Below, piece by piece: positions 49,300 through 60,838 of a stretch of DNA of 64,000 nt; the stretch's first letter is position 1; each line of letters opens with the position of its first letter. Under the pieces are notes generated by a model. It saw nothing but the letters and a program-made list of their open reading frames with translations, searched no databases and was not told the origin of the DNA. This stretch comes from Sciurus carolinensis (lineage: Eukaryota > Chordata > Mammalia > Rodentia > Sciuridae): assembly GCF_902686445.1 (NCBI RefSeq), contig NC_062219.1:48573056-48637055 (forward strand), in the 5' to 3' direction. A program made the translations under genes and the position numbers.

Positions 49300-49900
49300 A
49301 ATGCCATTTTTCTGGAGGACGTCTAAATAAGATTGGTAAACCATTCCTTGAGATCCCCTACAGATACTGCACTCCTGGCATGGAGCAGTTGCTCAGTCAC
49401 TCTATGTGTCTGAGAAACTTGCACAGGGAGACAAACTCAGTGTAACACTTTATTATTAAGGAAACATGTTAAATCACACTTCCTTTTGATCAAAAGCCCT
49501 ATCCTAAATCTCAGAAATCATACACACTAGAGTGGGAGAATAGAGACCAGGATCAGAGCCTTACAGCAAATATGTGTTCTGCTGTCTGCGGAGTTTTCTC
49601 AGACAGGAACAAGCAGCTTGCTGTGGGCTTTCTCTGCGCACAGAAGTCAAGCTTTAGTGGCTCCATTTTGGGGCAATCAGGAGGAGAAATTCATGTCCTG
49701 GGGTTGCCTAAGTTTTTGAAGTTGGGACTGGACAGAAAAATAAGTCTTTTCTCAAAAATTAAAAAAAAAAAAAAAAATCTCTCCAGACTCCAGAGTCAGT
49801 GAGGGCTATAGAATCTGAGCAGGGCCTGCCCAGATGGACTTCTGAGGTGACAGGGGTAGATGACACAGTGTAGGTCCCTTTCCTGAGAAGTACTTTGCCT
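49300..49900 (-). mobile_element. Candidate decayed LTR-like repeat
   Basis: On the minus strand there is AATAAAG (reverse of about 49451-49457) followed by text ending near 'gtaggggatctcaagg', reminiscent of an R/U5 region. The segment is less AT-rich than its surroundings. Poly(A) runs at 49278-49293 and 49760-49777 could instead mark retroposed sequence. No second LTR or TSD found. Confidence 0.3.
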
Positions 49901-51967
49901 CAGCAAGAAGGTAGTCAGTGAGTGATGATGGAACTAACCACTTTCTTGTGTGACTGAGCCACTATGAACTCAATTTCATTGCTCAGTAGAAATCTGGAAA
50001 TAGTTTGACCAAACTTATCTCTAAGGTTATACTACTTAAGGAATGCAAATGACAACAGAGGCCACAGTAACAGCACATTGACCTTGGAGAAGAGAGAGTT
50101 GGAGCCTGCTATCTTAGTGAAAGGGCTAAACACAAAGGAACTCCGTGTTAGCTACCCCCAAAACATTTAGTAACAGTTGATTTCAGAAGTTGTTTCAAAA
50201 AATTATGGTGTTTGTAAATCATCTTTCAAGAAGCTGAAATACTGAGTTGAAACTTAAACTTTTCAGTATAAAATGAAGGAAATGGTAGAAAATGACATGT
50301 TTATGAATTCTCCACAGAAAGTCATTATTCTTCTAATACTTATCTTACTCTCTCCTCACAATGGACTCTATCTTTTTTTATGAAATTATCACATCTACCA
50401 CTAAGTAGATGGAAACCTTGAACATAAAAAGAACAACTGCCAAAATTTTAGAGAGGAAAAAAAAAAGACCCTCATGTACCAAGAGAAATTAATTGCACTG
50501 TCTAAACTATTGATAAGAGTGGGGAGGAAAAGATGCTACTTTCATCATTTATTCAAAGCTGCCAAAAAGGCACTGGAGACATTGATAAAAAATAACTACA
50601 TTTGCAATTTAAATAGCACAAAATATTTCATTTTTAACTGTTCCTCTCCTTTTATTTCTCAGGAAAATTCATTCCTCTTTTCAGCTTGGCTGGGCTGATT
50701 GCTTGCCTTCATAATGTACTGTTTGGAATGATTTAAATGCACTTCCTTAAAACATAAAAAAAAGATAAATGGGATTTTTAAAAAAGCCCACATACACTGG
50801 TATGTTTTGACATGCAATTCTTCACTCCAATTTATTATAAAAATTTATTTCCAATTATAAATGTTAGAATTTAGGTATGTGAGAAAGGAGGAAAGGAAAG
50901 AATTTGACTTACAATATGAAATAGGTTGTCTTTCCCAGAGAAATCTTCACAGGCTTCATTTTAATTAACCTGCCTTCATTTTTATTGTTGTATTATTCAG
51001 TTTCACTTTATGGTGCCACTTACACAGTAAACTTCTCATATGTCTGCAGGCACTGATAACAATGAGTTTAATTTAAATTAAAACTATCAGTGCAATTTAA
51101 AGATACCAGCACCACTAAGAATATTTTTGTAATAGCATGTATCAGTGCAGAATTTTTTAAACAAGCCTATAGAAATAACTTAAGATCATGCTGAGAAATT
51201 TTACCCATTAAAAAAAAAATCAAACCATTATTTATGTAAGGATTTGGAGGTCTTTAAGAAAGGAAACTCTTCTTGATTCTCAACTAATGCGGTCCCCTTC
51301 CGTATGTGTAGACTAATCCTGAGTTAAGCTATACTCACTAATTGGAATTGTTAAATAAATTTAGGCAGTAAAAATGTAATCAGAAGGTTTTACTTAGTAC
51401 AACAAAGTCCCTATATATATTTTTTAGCAAAATTGGGGACAGGAACAAAAAATAACATGAGGCAATAAAATAGTTTATGGGAAAAAATTATATGACATGG
51501 GTTTATTTCTTTCCACATTGCTTCACACATTCTGGATTTACAGATCTTCGTTCAGTTCTCTAAGATTTCATCACTGATTATACAAACATATGTAGCATTA
51601 ATATCAGCTTTTTCCTTGTTACTTCATTTTTATGATTTTAAGGATATTGTTGATTTGAAAGTTTTTTGGTTTCTTCAAGTCATATGTATTTAAATGTAGC
51701 AAAAAACGTGCTTTTTGCTGTTTTAATCTTTACAATGCTCTCACTGGATTTTATAAATTCAAAAAAGTGGAAGTAAACATATTTTAATCCATAGATGTAT
51801 TTTGAAACACACATTAAAGGAAAAGATTGCCAGATAGCTTAACAGGGATGTGTGGAAATAGAAAAATACACACCGCAGTAAATGAGCGAATAATAAGTTT
51901 AGTTTATTTCAATGTGCACAGATAAAAATATTAAACACATAAAGGGCAAATTTATTGTTTAGTCCAC
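49901..51967. other. AT-rich DNA, nothing recognised
   Basis: No repeat family, exon or RNA gene identified on either strand. Confidence 0.5.
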
Positions 51968-51987
51968 AAAATTAGGAATTTTTTTTT

Positions 51988-52134
51988 ATTTCACATTTTG
52001 TTTATTCATTTATCTGCAGATGTTGGTTTCTTTCCCCCTTTTGGCTAATGTGAATAATGTTGTTATGGGAACATATGTGTATAAAAATATGTTCAAGCCT
52101 CTGCTTTCCATTCTTTTAGGTAGCAAAGAGTAAC
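51988..52134 (-). other. Probable 3'-transduced segment (old L1 piece)
   Basis: It sits between two poly(A) tracts of the insertion above. Its own text, in minus sense, is a stretch of an older L1 ORF2 end ('attattcacattagcc', then 'gaataaacaaaatgtg'). It carries AATAAA (reverse of 52001-52006) about 14 bases before the second poly(A), at a suitable distance to have been the cleavage signal. Confidence 0.72.
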
Positions 52135-52341
52135 TTTTTTTTTCTTTTTTTTATTGTAAACAAATGGGATACATGTTGTTTCTCTGTTTGTACATGGCGT
52201 AAAGGCATACCATTTGTGTAGTCATAAATTTACATAGGGTAATGTTGTTTGATTCATTCTGTTATTTTTTCCCTTCCCCCCACCTCTCCCACCCCTCTTT
52301 TCCCTCTATACAGTCCTTCCTTCCTCCATTCTTGCCCCCCT

Positions 52342-52374
52342 CCCTAACCCTAACTCTAACCCTAACGCTAACGC
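52342..52374 (-). repeat. Telomere-like tract in L1 3' UTR
   Basis: CCCTAA-type units, two of them CGCTAA variants, appear in the plus strand at the same 3' UTR position as in the L1s at 3349 and 13294. Confidence 0.9.
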
Positions 52375-53084
52375 CTCCCACCCCCCATTATGTGTCATCA
52401 TCCACTTATTAGCGATATCATTCTTCCTTTGGTTTTTTGAGATTGGTTTATCTCACTTAGCATGATATTCTCCAGTTTTATCCATTTGCCTGCAAATGCC
52501 ATAATTTTATCATTCTTTATGGCTGAGTAATATTCCATTGTATATATATTTATATACCACAGTTTCTTTATCCATTCATCAATTGAAGGACATATAGGTT
52601 GGTTCCACAATCTGGCTATTGTGAACTGAGCAGCTATGAACATTGATGTGGCTGTATCTCTGTAATATGCTGATTTTAAAAGAACTCAAAAAACTCTACA
52701 CCAAGAATGCAAATAATCCAATCGACAAATGGGCTAAGGAAATGAATAGACACTTCACAGAAGAAGATCTACAAGCAATCAATAAACATATGGAAAAATG
52801 TTCAACATCTCTAGTAATAAGAGAAATGCAAATCAAAACCACCCTAAGATTCCATCTCACCCCAATTAGAATGGCGATTATCAAGAATACAAGCAACAAC
52901 AGGTGTTGGCGAGGATGTGGGGAAAAAGGCACACTCATACATTGCTGGTGGGGCTGCAAATTAGTGCAGCCACTCTGGAAAGCAGTGTGGAGACTCCTTA
53001 GAAAACTTGGAATGGAACCACCATTTGACCCAGCTATCCTACTCCTTGGCCTATACCCAAAGGACTTAAAATTAGGAATTTTTT

Positions 53085-53869
53085 AGTATTCATTCACTTG
53101 CTCATTTATGACATAGTAAATGAGTATCCATTGTGTGTTAGCCACTATTTTTAACTTTGAAGAATTTTTTTGTTTGTCTTGATGTGTGTCCATCTACCTG
53201 TATGCAAGTACTACCGAGGAAAATAAGGCAATGTAAAGGCAGAAGGAAACTGGAGGGTTTACTAATTTTAAGACTGGTTTTAGAGAAGGACAAACCAAGA
53301 AGATGACACTGGAGCAAAACTCTGAATGACATGAAGAAATAAGCCAAGGGAATGTCCAGGATATCAAAAATGGTGTTCACTATGCAATATGAATATGGTG
53401 CAACAAATATAAGAAGCAGAAGAGCACCCTGTTAGCAGTGGCATTCAGTGGATTCTAGAAAATAATAGGTTGTGGATAAATGAAAAAGAAAGGGTTTAAC
53501 TTTTCAGGTGGGAGGAATAGTTTTAGAAATGTCCAAAGAAAAATGTAAATTTTGTAGGACACAAGGATTCTTATTTTCCATAGATTCCTTAAATGATTGC
53601 ATTATTGATGAAGATGCACAACGAAAACTTGTTGACAGAAAGCATAGCCTCAGATCCAGAATTCATGGGAAGAGCAGAGGATGAAGAATAGAGCTTCAGA
53701 CTTGCTTGGTGAGAAAGTAGGGACAGCTAGAAGGCAAGAATTCAGAGAATGAAACAAGTGAGAATCATGTGGCTTTTCTAACAAAGTTATTTTTCTTCAG
53801 TATTGGAATTTGGGGGATGATTACTCCAATGCTCTGTAATTTTTTTGAGATATAAAACACCTATATGTA
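53085..53869. other. Single-copy DNA, nothing recognised
   Basis: No repeat or exon identified. Confidence 0.5.
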
Positions 53870-56085
53870 TTGCTCAATGAATTTTTATGTAAGTGTATAT
53901 CCCTGCCATCTGTAATGAAATCAAGACATGAAAATTTTCTAACACCCCAAACACTACCATGTCCCTCCCACATCAATATCCACCCTCCGAGGTAGCCATT
54001 ATTATATCCAAAAGTCATTTTGCCTTTTTTTCAAGTTCATATAAATGGAATCATACACTTTGTACTCTACCGAGTCTAGTAGTTGCACACAGCATAATGT
54101 ATGCAAGATTCACCCTGTTATTTTTATTTTGTTCTTTATTAATGTGTACCATTCCACTGAATAAATGTAGCATTGTTTATTTATCCTATTACTGAAAGGA
54201 ATTTGGATTGTGTCCAGGTTTGGGTTATTAAGGAAATGCTGTGATGAACATCCTCATACAAGTCTTTTGATGGACATAAGCAATCACTTCTGTTGGGTAT
54301 ATGCCAAGGAAAGGAATTTCTGGGTCAAAAGTTTGTCATACATTTAGCTTCAGTGGGTATTGCTAGTTTTCCAATATGGTTTTATAAATTTAAGCTCCCT
54401 CCAACCATGTATGAGTACTCATATGGCTTCACTTTATTCATTTTATTCGTATGTTTAATTTTAGCCATGCTGACCAGTGCTTATCTTTTGTCTGAGAAGA
54501 GGCATTCTAACTGTTGTGAGATAGTATCTCATTGTGATGTTGATTCATATTTCCCAAAAAATAACTGATACTGAACACTTTTTTTCATATTTCTATTGAA
54601 TATTTTTATGTTTTATTTTGAGAAATATTTGCTCAGACTGTTAGCTCATTATTAAATTGGATTGTTTGGAGTATTTTTGTTATTTAGTGTTTTGAGATCT
54701 TTATTTATACTGGATGTTTTAGTCAGCTTTTTTGCTGCTGCAACTTAAAGACCTGACCAGAACAATTATAGAGGAGGAAAGATTTATTTAGGGGCTTATA
54801 GTGGTTGACTCCATTGCTTGGGAGTCACAAGGTGAGGCAGGACATCATGGAGGAAGAGTGTGGCAAAGAGAAGCAACTCACATGATAATCAGACAGAGGG
54901 AGAGCTCCACTTGCCAGATACAAACATATATATATCCCATAGTCACACCCCAATGAATCATTTCTTCCAGGCACATCCCACCTGCCTCCAATTTCCATTC
55001 AGTTAATCCCATCAGGGATTAATTCACTGGTTAGGTTAAGAATACAACCCAATCATTTCTCCTCCAAATATTTTTGAATTGTCTCACAATTCAATGTAAT
55101 TTTCTTACATGTGAGCTTTTGGAGAACACCACATCTAAACCATAACACTAGATGCTATCCATTGTCAATATATAGTTTGCAGACATTTTTCTTCTATTCT
55201 ATAGGTTGTCTCATTGCTCTATTGATTATTTCCTTTGCTCTGTAGAAGCTTTTTGATACTGAATCAATTGTCAATTTTTTTTTTTGGCTTATGCATTTAC
55301 AGTCATATCTAAAACCTTTCTGGAGAGTCTTCAAGACAGGTCAATGTCCTGAAGCATTTCCCCTGTTTTTTCTAGTAGTCTCATAGTTTTAGGTTTAACA
55401 TTTAAGTCTTCAATCCATTTTGAGTTGATATTTGTAACTGATGAGAGAGAGGGATCTAGCTTCATTCCTGTGCTTGTGGATGTTCAGTTTTCCCAATACC
55501 ATTTTCTGAAGATTTCCCCATGATTGAAACTTTTGTCAAAAATCAGTTGGCTATGAATGCACATGGTCATTTTTGGGCTCTCTATTCTCCAATTTGTCTA
55601 TGTGTCTGTTTCTTTGCCCATACCATGGTTTTCTGATTACTGTATTTTTGTAGAATATTTTGACTTCTAGTAGCATGATGATTTCAGTTTTTTTCTCAAT
55701 CAATATTGACCATTTGAACTCTTTGTGGTTCTATATACATTTCAAGACTTTTATTTTTCTAATTCTGTGAAAAACTGCAAAGCATTGATATTGTGATGGG
55801 GATTGCATTAAATCTGTAATCACTTTGAGAAGTAAGAACATTTTGACAATATTAAGTGCTCCCACACAGTATATCTTTTATTTATATACTCTTAAGTTTC
55901 TTTCATCAATATTTAGCAGTTTTCATTGTAGAGCTTCTTCACCATATGTCATGGATTTCTATTTGCATTGTATTTAGGAGTTTGTGTCTGAGCTAGTGAG
56001 GAGTTTGTTCTGTAATTTCCTTTCCTTGTAATGGTTGTGTTGTTGGTTTTCATTGATATGAGGTGAGATTCCTAGTTTATTGTTT
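53870..56085 (-). mobile_element. Old L1 (ORF2 region), split by a MaLR LTR
   Basis: Antisense ORF2 text runs in the correct order on both sides of the LTR at 54715-55147: the C-terminal and 3' half at 53870-54709 ('ataaatggaatcatacactttg', 'gatgaacatcctcatac', 'ctgaccagtgcttatc') and reverse-transcriptase-side text at 55153-56085 ('tcaatccattttgagttgatatttg', 'ggggattgcattaaatctg'). Heavily decayed. The 91-codon open frame inside it is chance. Confidence 0.82.
54715..55147 (-). mobile_element. MaLR solo LTR inserted in L1
   Basis: On the minus strand it starts TGTTATGGTTTAGATGTGG and ends in 'aaagctgactaaaaca'. It matches the LTRs at 12438 and 14446 but is better preserved. The 5 bp flanks CTGGA (54710-54714) and CTAGA (55148-55152) fit the 5 bp duplication of ERVL/MaLR with one later substitution. 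Confidence 0.85.
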
Positions 56086-57835
56086 TCTCTATTTGTTAAA
56101 ACAAATATCCCCATCAACATCTCAGTAATTCTATCCCTGCACTCATAATTCCTGGATCACATTAAGTTTATTCATATGCTAGCACCAGCTTCAGTCCTAT
56201 AACTTCTCTTAAATTAATCTGCATTGATTTCTACTGATACTCATGAATTCTTTTCCATAGATAATGCAGACAAAATTTATAATCATATAAAAACAAAAGG
56301 CACACCCAGTGGCAGAGAACACTAGAGGAAACTTAAAAACTATTCTGTCCCAACCTGGAATTTGGAGGGATTTAAAGGTTTGTGGCAAAAGTCTTCATAG
56401 TGTGGGATCCTAGAATCCATTAAAAGTATGGTAGTGATTACTCAACTTATAAAAACAAAATCAAATCTAGGAAAATAGAAATCCAGAAATTGAGGGTACA
56501 TAGAGCTCTGTAATGATCTCCTTGAGAGATAGGATAATTTCACAATGCCCAAGGAAAGAATGGAGAGGAAATATTGTGACCCAGAAATTCCCCTTAATGC
56601 TATATTTCTATGCCCCAGAAAGGTGAAAGCCATGGAGCAATCATCAGACTTTTCTGGGACACCTAAAAGTACTAGTAGTTTGTCTTTGTTTTGCTCTTTT
56701 AATCAAAGCTTTGCACCATCTCCCAGACTGAAGCGGACTGCCCCATTAAGATTCTGAGAACACTTATCTGGAAAATGGCAGAGACGGTGATGTGAAGATG
56801 CACCCACACCACGGCACCAGACATACACCAGCAGGAATATATTCTAGCTTTGGTTATCTTTCAGAAAAAGTCAGTCATTTAGGAAAAATCAAATGTTACT
56901 CACTTAGTTGAGGAATCCTCTGTGCTCCAGGACTCTACTTTAGAGTTCTGATTAACTATATCCACTGAGAGAAGTTAAAAGGACAAAACTATTGGGGGTG
57001 GATTTTGATACCCAACACTCATTGATGTGTCCATATTATGGAAAATTTTGTTAACAACTGTTTCCGTGTATTTGTAAAACTCATCTTTGTCAGGAGTCCT
57101 CAAAGAATTTAAAGCAATTAGTTCTATATAAACAAAAGCAGTGACTATCAAATTATAAACTGATTAAATTATTATATTTAAAATAGCAGTCAGAAATAAG
57201 ACTCTTGACTCCCTTCATATCTAATAGTTTATCTATAATACCAAATGCCTCATTGCTTATTATAAAGTAATAGAGTTCCTGAGTTACAAATGCCTTGACC
57301 TGGTCAAGCTCATTTCCTACATTCTAAATTCTGTGCTCAAGAGTTACTAGTCCACAATCCTTCTAATCATAGTAATTATGCTAGCAAAACTCCTAACAAA
57401 ATTAGATGATGTGCTTTATCAAATCAGAGGAAATTAGTCAACATAATATTATAATCTAAGTAAGAACAAATGGAACAACACACTATTTCTCCACAAGTTC
57501 TTGATTAGAAAATATTTCTGTACTCTTCTTGCAGTGTTTTTACCATAGTTAGATTAGAGTGGAAGATTAGATGAATGAAAATATAAGTGTATGAAAACTA
57601 ACTTAGGATGAGTTTCATCTATTTGTTTCAGAACACTCAGATCTACAGCTTCCAACAGAATATAATTTAAAATATAATTTATTTATAATTTGCAATGATA
57701 TTCAAATATTTAAAATAATTTCTAATGGGATGCAAACATATGTGTTGTGGGTGCATCTAAATTATCTATAGTCTTTTAAAAACTCTCTGTTCTAAACATT
57801 TAAACAAATATCCATTACATATTTCAAGAATATGG
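56086..57835. other. Single-copy DNA, nothing recognised
   Basis: The overlapping frames at 56442-56757 have no domain or splice support. Confidence 0.5.
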
Positions 57836-58412
57836 AGGATGAGAGATAGAGGTTTGATTTCATTTTACTGCATATGAATTCAGTTTTGCCAGCACCATTT
57901 ATTGAACAGGCTATCTTTTCTCCATTGTATGTTTTTGGCTCCTTTGCCTAGTATGAGGTGACTGCATTTATGTGGTTTTGTCTCTGTGTCTTCTATTCTG
58001 TACCATTGGTCTGCCCATCTATTTTGGTGCCAATACATCAATGTTTATAGCAGCTCAGTTCATAATAGCTAGATTGTGGAACCAACCTAGGTGCCCTTCA
58101 ACAGATGAATGGATAAAGAAACTCTGGTATATATACACAATGGAATACTATTCAGTCATAAAGAAGAATAATATTATGGCATTTGCAAATAAATGGATGA
58201 AATTAGAGAATATCATGCTAAGTGAAATAAGCCAAGCCCAAAAAACCAAAGGCTGAATGTTTTCCCTGATAAGTGGAGGATGATATATAATGGGGATGGG
58301 GGTGGGGAATGAGAGAATTATGGGGGAACTTTAGAATATGTAGAAAGAAATGAGAGGGAGGGGAGTATGAAAAATGGTGGAATGAGACAGACATCATTAC
58401 CCTATGTACATG

Positions 58413-58449
<37 letters not shown>
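57836..58449 (+). mobile_element. L1 with twin-priming inversion and internal loss
   Basis: Positions 57836-58035 are antisense ORF2 text ('gccagcaccatttattgaacagg', 'tattctgtaccattggtctgcc'), corresponding to about 2155-2340 of the first L1 in the window. Positions 58036-58413 are the sense 3' end, starting near the equivalent of 3071. About 730 bp of L1 is missing at the inversion point. The poly(A) tail position is taken by (TA)n. A clear TSD was not found. Confidence 0.85.
58414..58449. repeat. (TA)n microsatellite at L1 tail
   Basis: About 18 TA units replace the usual L1 3' terminal segment and poly(A). Confidence 0.95.
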
Positions 58450-58451
<2 letters not shown>

Positions 58452-58559
58452 TTGGATAATGAGAATACATATTCGTCAATATAAGGTAGTATGAAGCCTC
58501 TTAAAATCTACTTTGAGAATAGTCTATCATTAGTAAAGAATCTATATATTTACATGGCA

Positions 58560-58780
58560 AATTAGTCTATTAGGGCATCTGCTAAAAGAAAAAAAAAATG
58601 AAGACGGTGGCTTAAAACAATAGAAATTTACTGTCTCATGATCCTGGAGGCTACAAGTCTGGCATTATGTTGTCATCAGGGCCATGCTCTCTCTAAAGTC
58701 TCTTGTGGGAATAGTCTCTTTCCTCTTTCTACTTCCAGCAGGGCTAAAGAAAATTTGTATTAGACCCAGTAAAATAGACA
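58560..58780. mobile_element. Interspersed repeat of uncertain class
   Basis: 'ttagtctattagggcatctgc', 'gtggcttaaaacaatagaaatttactgtctcatgatcctggaggctacaagtc' is a text pattern widely seen in mammalian genomes as an old interspersed repeat. I recognise the pattern but cannot place the family. Confidence 0.45.
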
Positions 58781-60242
58781 ATGTTAACTTTATTCAAAAT
58801 TGTGTAGTTAGAAACTGAGACTGTTGCAATAGGGAAGAAAGACTTCTCTATTAAAACAAAGGTCCAGAGAGTTATTATGCTCTGGGATGACTAGTGGGAA
58901 AGAGCTGGAGGACATTCAGTGGGAGTTGGTTACTATGATTAGGTCATCCGTGTTTGCTATCTGCTCAGTTCAAGGAGATTGAGAGTAGAAAGCATTATCC
59001 TTTCCATAATTATGTTCTAAAGGGATAGTTTTCTGAACTTGGGAAAGATATCATGGGGTCGTAAAACTGGCCAGAACCTGGAAGAATATTTGTATCTCAC
59101 AGGGAGAGTGGAAACTTTCAATTGCAAGTTTTCTAAAGTAAATGCTCTAGGAAAAGGGAGGTCAGGGACCTATAATCAGGAAGAAATTAAACATTTTGTT
59201 AAAATGCATAGAACATTACTACCATCTTGATCAGTACTTGTGGGCAATCCTTCCTGGTTTTGATTTTTAGAGAAGTCACTATAATTTCTGCCTTTGTCCT
59301 CACTTGGTCTTCTCCTCTGTATATCCGTGTCTGTTTTCTCTTCTTGCAAAGACATTAGTTATTGGAATAGGAGCCACCTACCCTATTCCAGGATGGTTTC
59401 ACATTAACTACTTACATCATATTAACAATTTTACCTCCAAATAAGATCTCATTATGATGCGTCATGGGAGATATGACTTTTTTGAGGCACATTTCATAAC
59501 CCAGCAGATATGTAACTACAAAATTAAATTCAAGGTTTATTAGAAGAATAGAAAAAAGTTTCTTATGCAAAATTGTCATTTGCCTCCTAATATTAAAATT
59601 AATTAATAAGCTATTTCCTAAGTAATATTCACCCACCTATACCTATCCATCTACATATAGATATCAAGTCATTGATATTTAGGATTACATATGAAATAAA
59701 AACATTTTCCCCATAGTTTACTGTGAATATTACAAATATTTTCTACATTTTTATATTATTCATACATATCTCTAAGAATAAAATGTCATCCACCTTCTAT
59801 TAGAGAAAATGGGATTTCATATATGAAAAAGTAAAGGAAATAAGTTTTATAACAGAAAAAAAGCAAGAACTTTCTTCTCCTTCCATTTATATCATTTATT
59901 CTCATTCTTTACATAATTTTATATATATTTATTTTTTAAAAATTTCTTTGCTTTACATGTCATCTCAGTTTGCTTGTTTAACTGAAGAAAATCATCAGAT
60001 TTGATAAATTTTAGCCTAGTTTAATTATCATTTAAAAATATTACCAATAAGAACAAGCACTCCAAAATAGTTAATTTTCATTAAGTGAAAAATTGAATAC
60101 TACACACAGCTCTATAAACAGGAGAGGAATCTAGAAATCACATTTGATGTACATCAAGAGGTATATTGTTCAAGATATACATCATGAGACAATTTAAAAT
60201 AGATACAATTTTTATAACTAGGTTTCTATTAGAGCCTGAGTT
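58781..60242. other. AT-rich DNA, nothing recognised
   Basis: Positions 59872-59930 resemble 60243-60300 weakly (see the duplication entry). No genes. Confidence 0.5.
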
Positions 60243-60838
60243 TCCTTCTCTTTCCACTTATACCATTTATTCTCATGAAATTATACATTTTGTTTCAAGT
60301 AAGGGGTGTGTTTGATACTAATTGACATTTTATAACGAATGTCTACACTGGGCTACACATAGTTATAGTCATTACATAATCACAACAAATTCATAAGGCA
60401 ACTTGTAGGAAGATAAAAGTTAAGTGAATATTATGTACATTTTGGCTGCAGAACCACTAGCATTTGATGGAAGTTTGGAAATGAGTAAGGAATGAAGTGG
60501 AGAAAACAGTTAAAATCCTAAATTATGTTCTTGTCGCATAAATATATTTGGTGCGTCTAACTAGATGGCTAATTACAGGAATGGGAAAGTTAGTGAGTGG
60601 AACAAGTAAATTATGTTTTTGAACCATTATTTTATGTTTTATGTATTTTTCTAGGTAGAAATATTAAATAGTCAAATATTTTAATCAGCAATTGAGAAAA
60701 GTTCTGGATTGAAATCAACTTAAAAATTGAATTTATACATAATGTTTCAAGTAATTTGTGTATTTAATACTAATTGACATATTTAATAATGAGTGTCTAC
60801 ACTAGGCTACACATTGTTATGTTCATTACATTTATTAC
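60243..60838 (+). repeat. Diverged local direct duplication
   Basis: 60277-60390 and 60728-60838 share the order TTTCAAGTAA, TACTAATTGACAT, GTCTACACT, GGCTACACAT, GTTAT and TTCATTACAT-like text at roughly 75-80% similarity, about 450 bp apart in the same orientation. Text at 59872-59930 also resembles 60243-60278, suggesting more than one ancient duplication step. Confidence 0.65.

Larger units (their letters stand above)
51985..53067 (-). mobile_element. Young L1 insertion: 3' transduction plus twin-priming inversion
   Basis: The insertion lies between two copies of a 17 bp direct repeat, AAAATTAGGAATTTTTT, at 51968-51984 and 53068-53084. Reading on the minus strand: an inverted 5' part (52677-53067, plus orientation, intact reading frame over the cysteine-rich C-terminus), then the L1 3' part with ORF2 end and telomere-like 3' UTR (52676-52153), poly(A) (52152-52135), 147 bp of non-adjacent sequence (52134-51988) and a second poly(A) (51987-51979). 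The two L1 parts meet at the same ORF2 point (shared TTAAAAT), so little was lost at the inversion. Confidence 0.88.

Noticed and set aside
52643..53086. 147-codon open frame as an independent protein
   Set aside because: It is the inverted C-terminal piece of L1 ORF2 within a twin-primed insertion; its first and last codons are outside ORF2.
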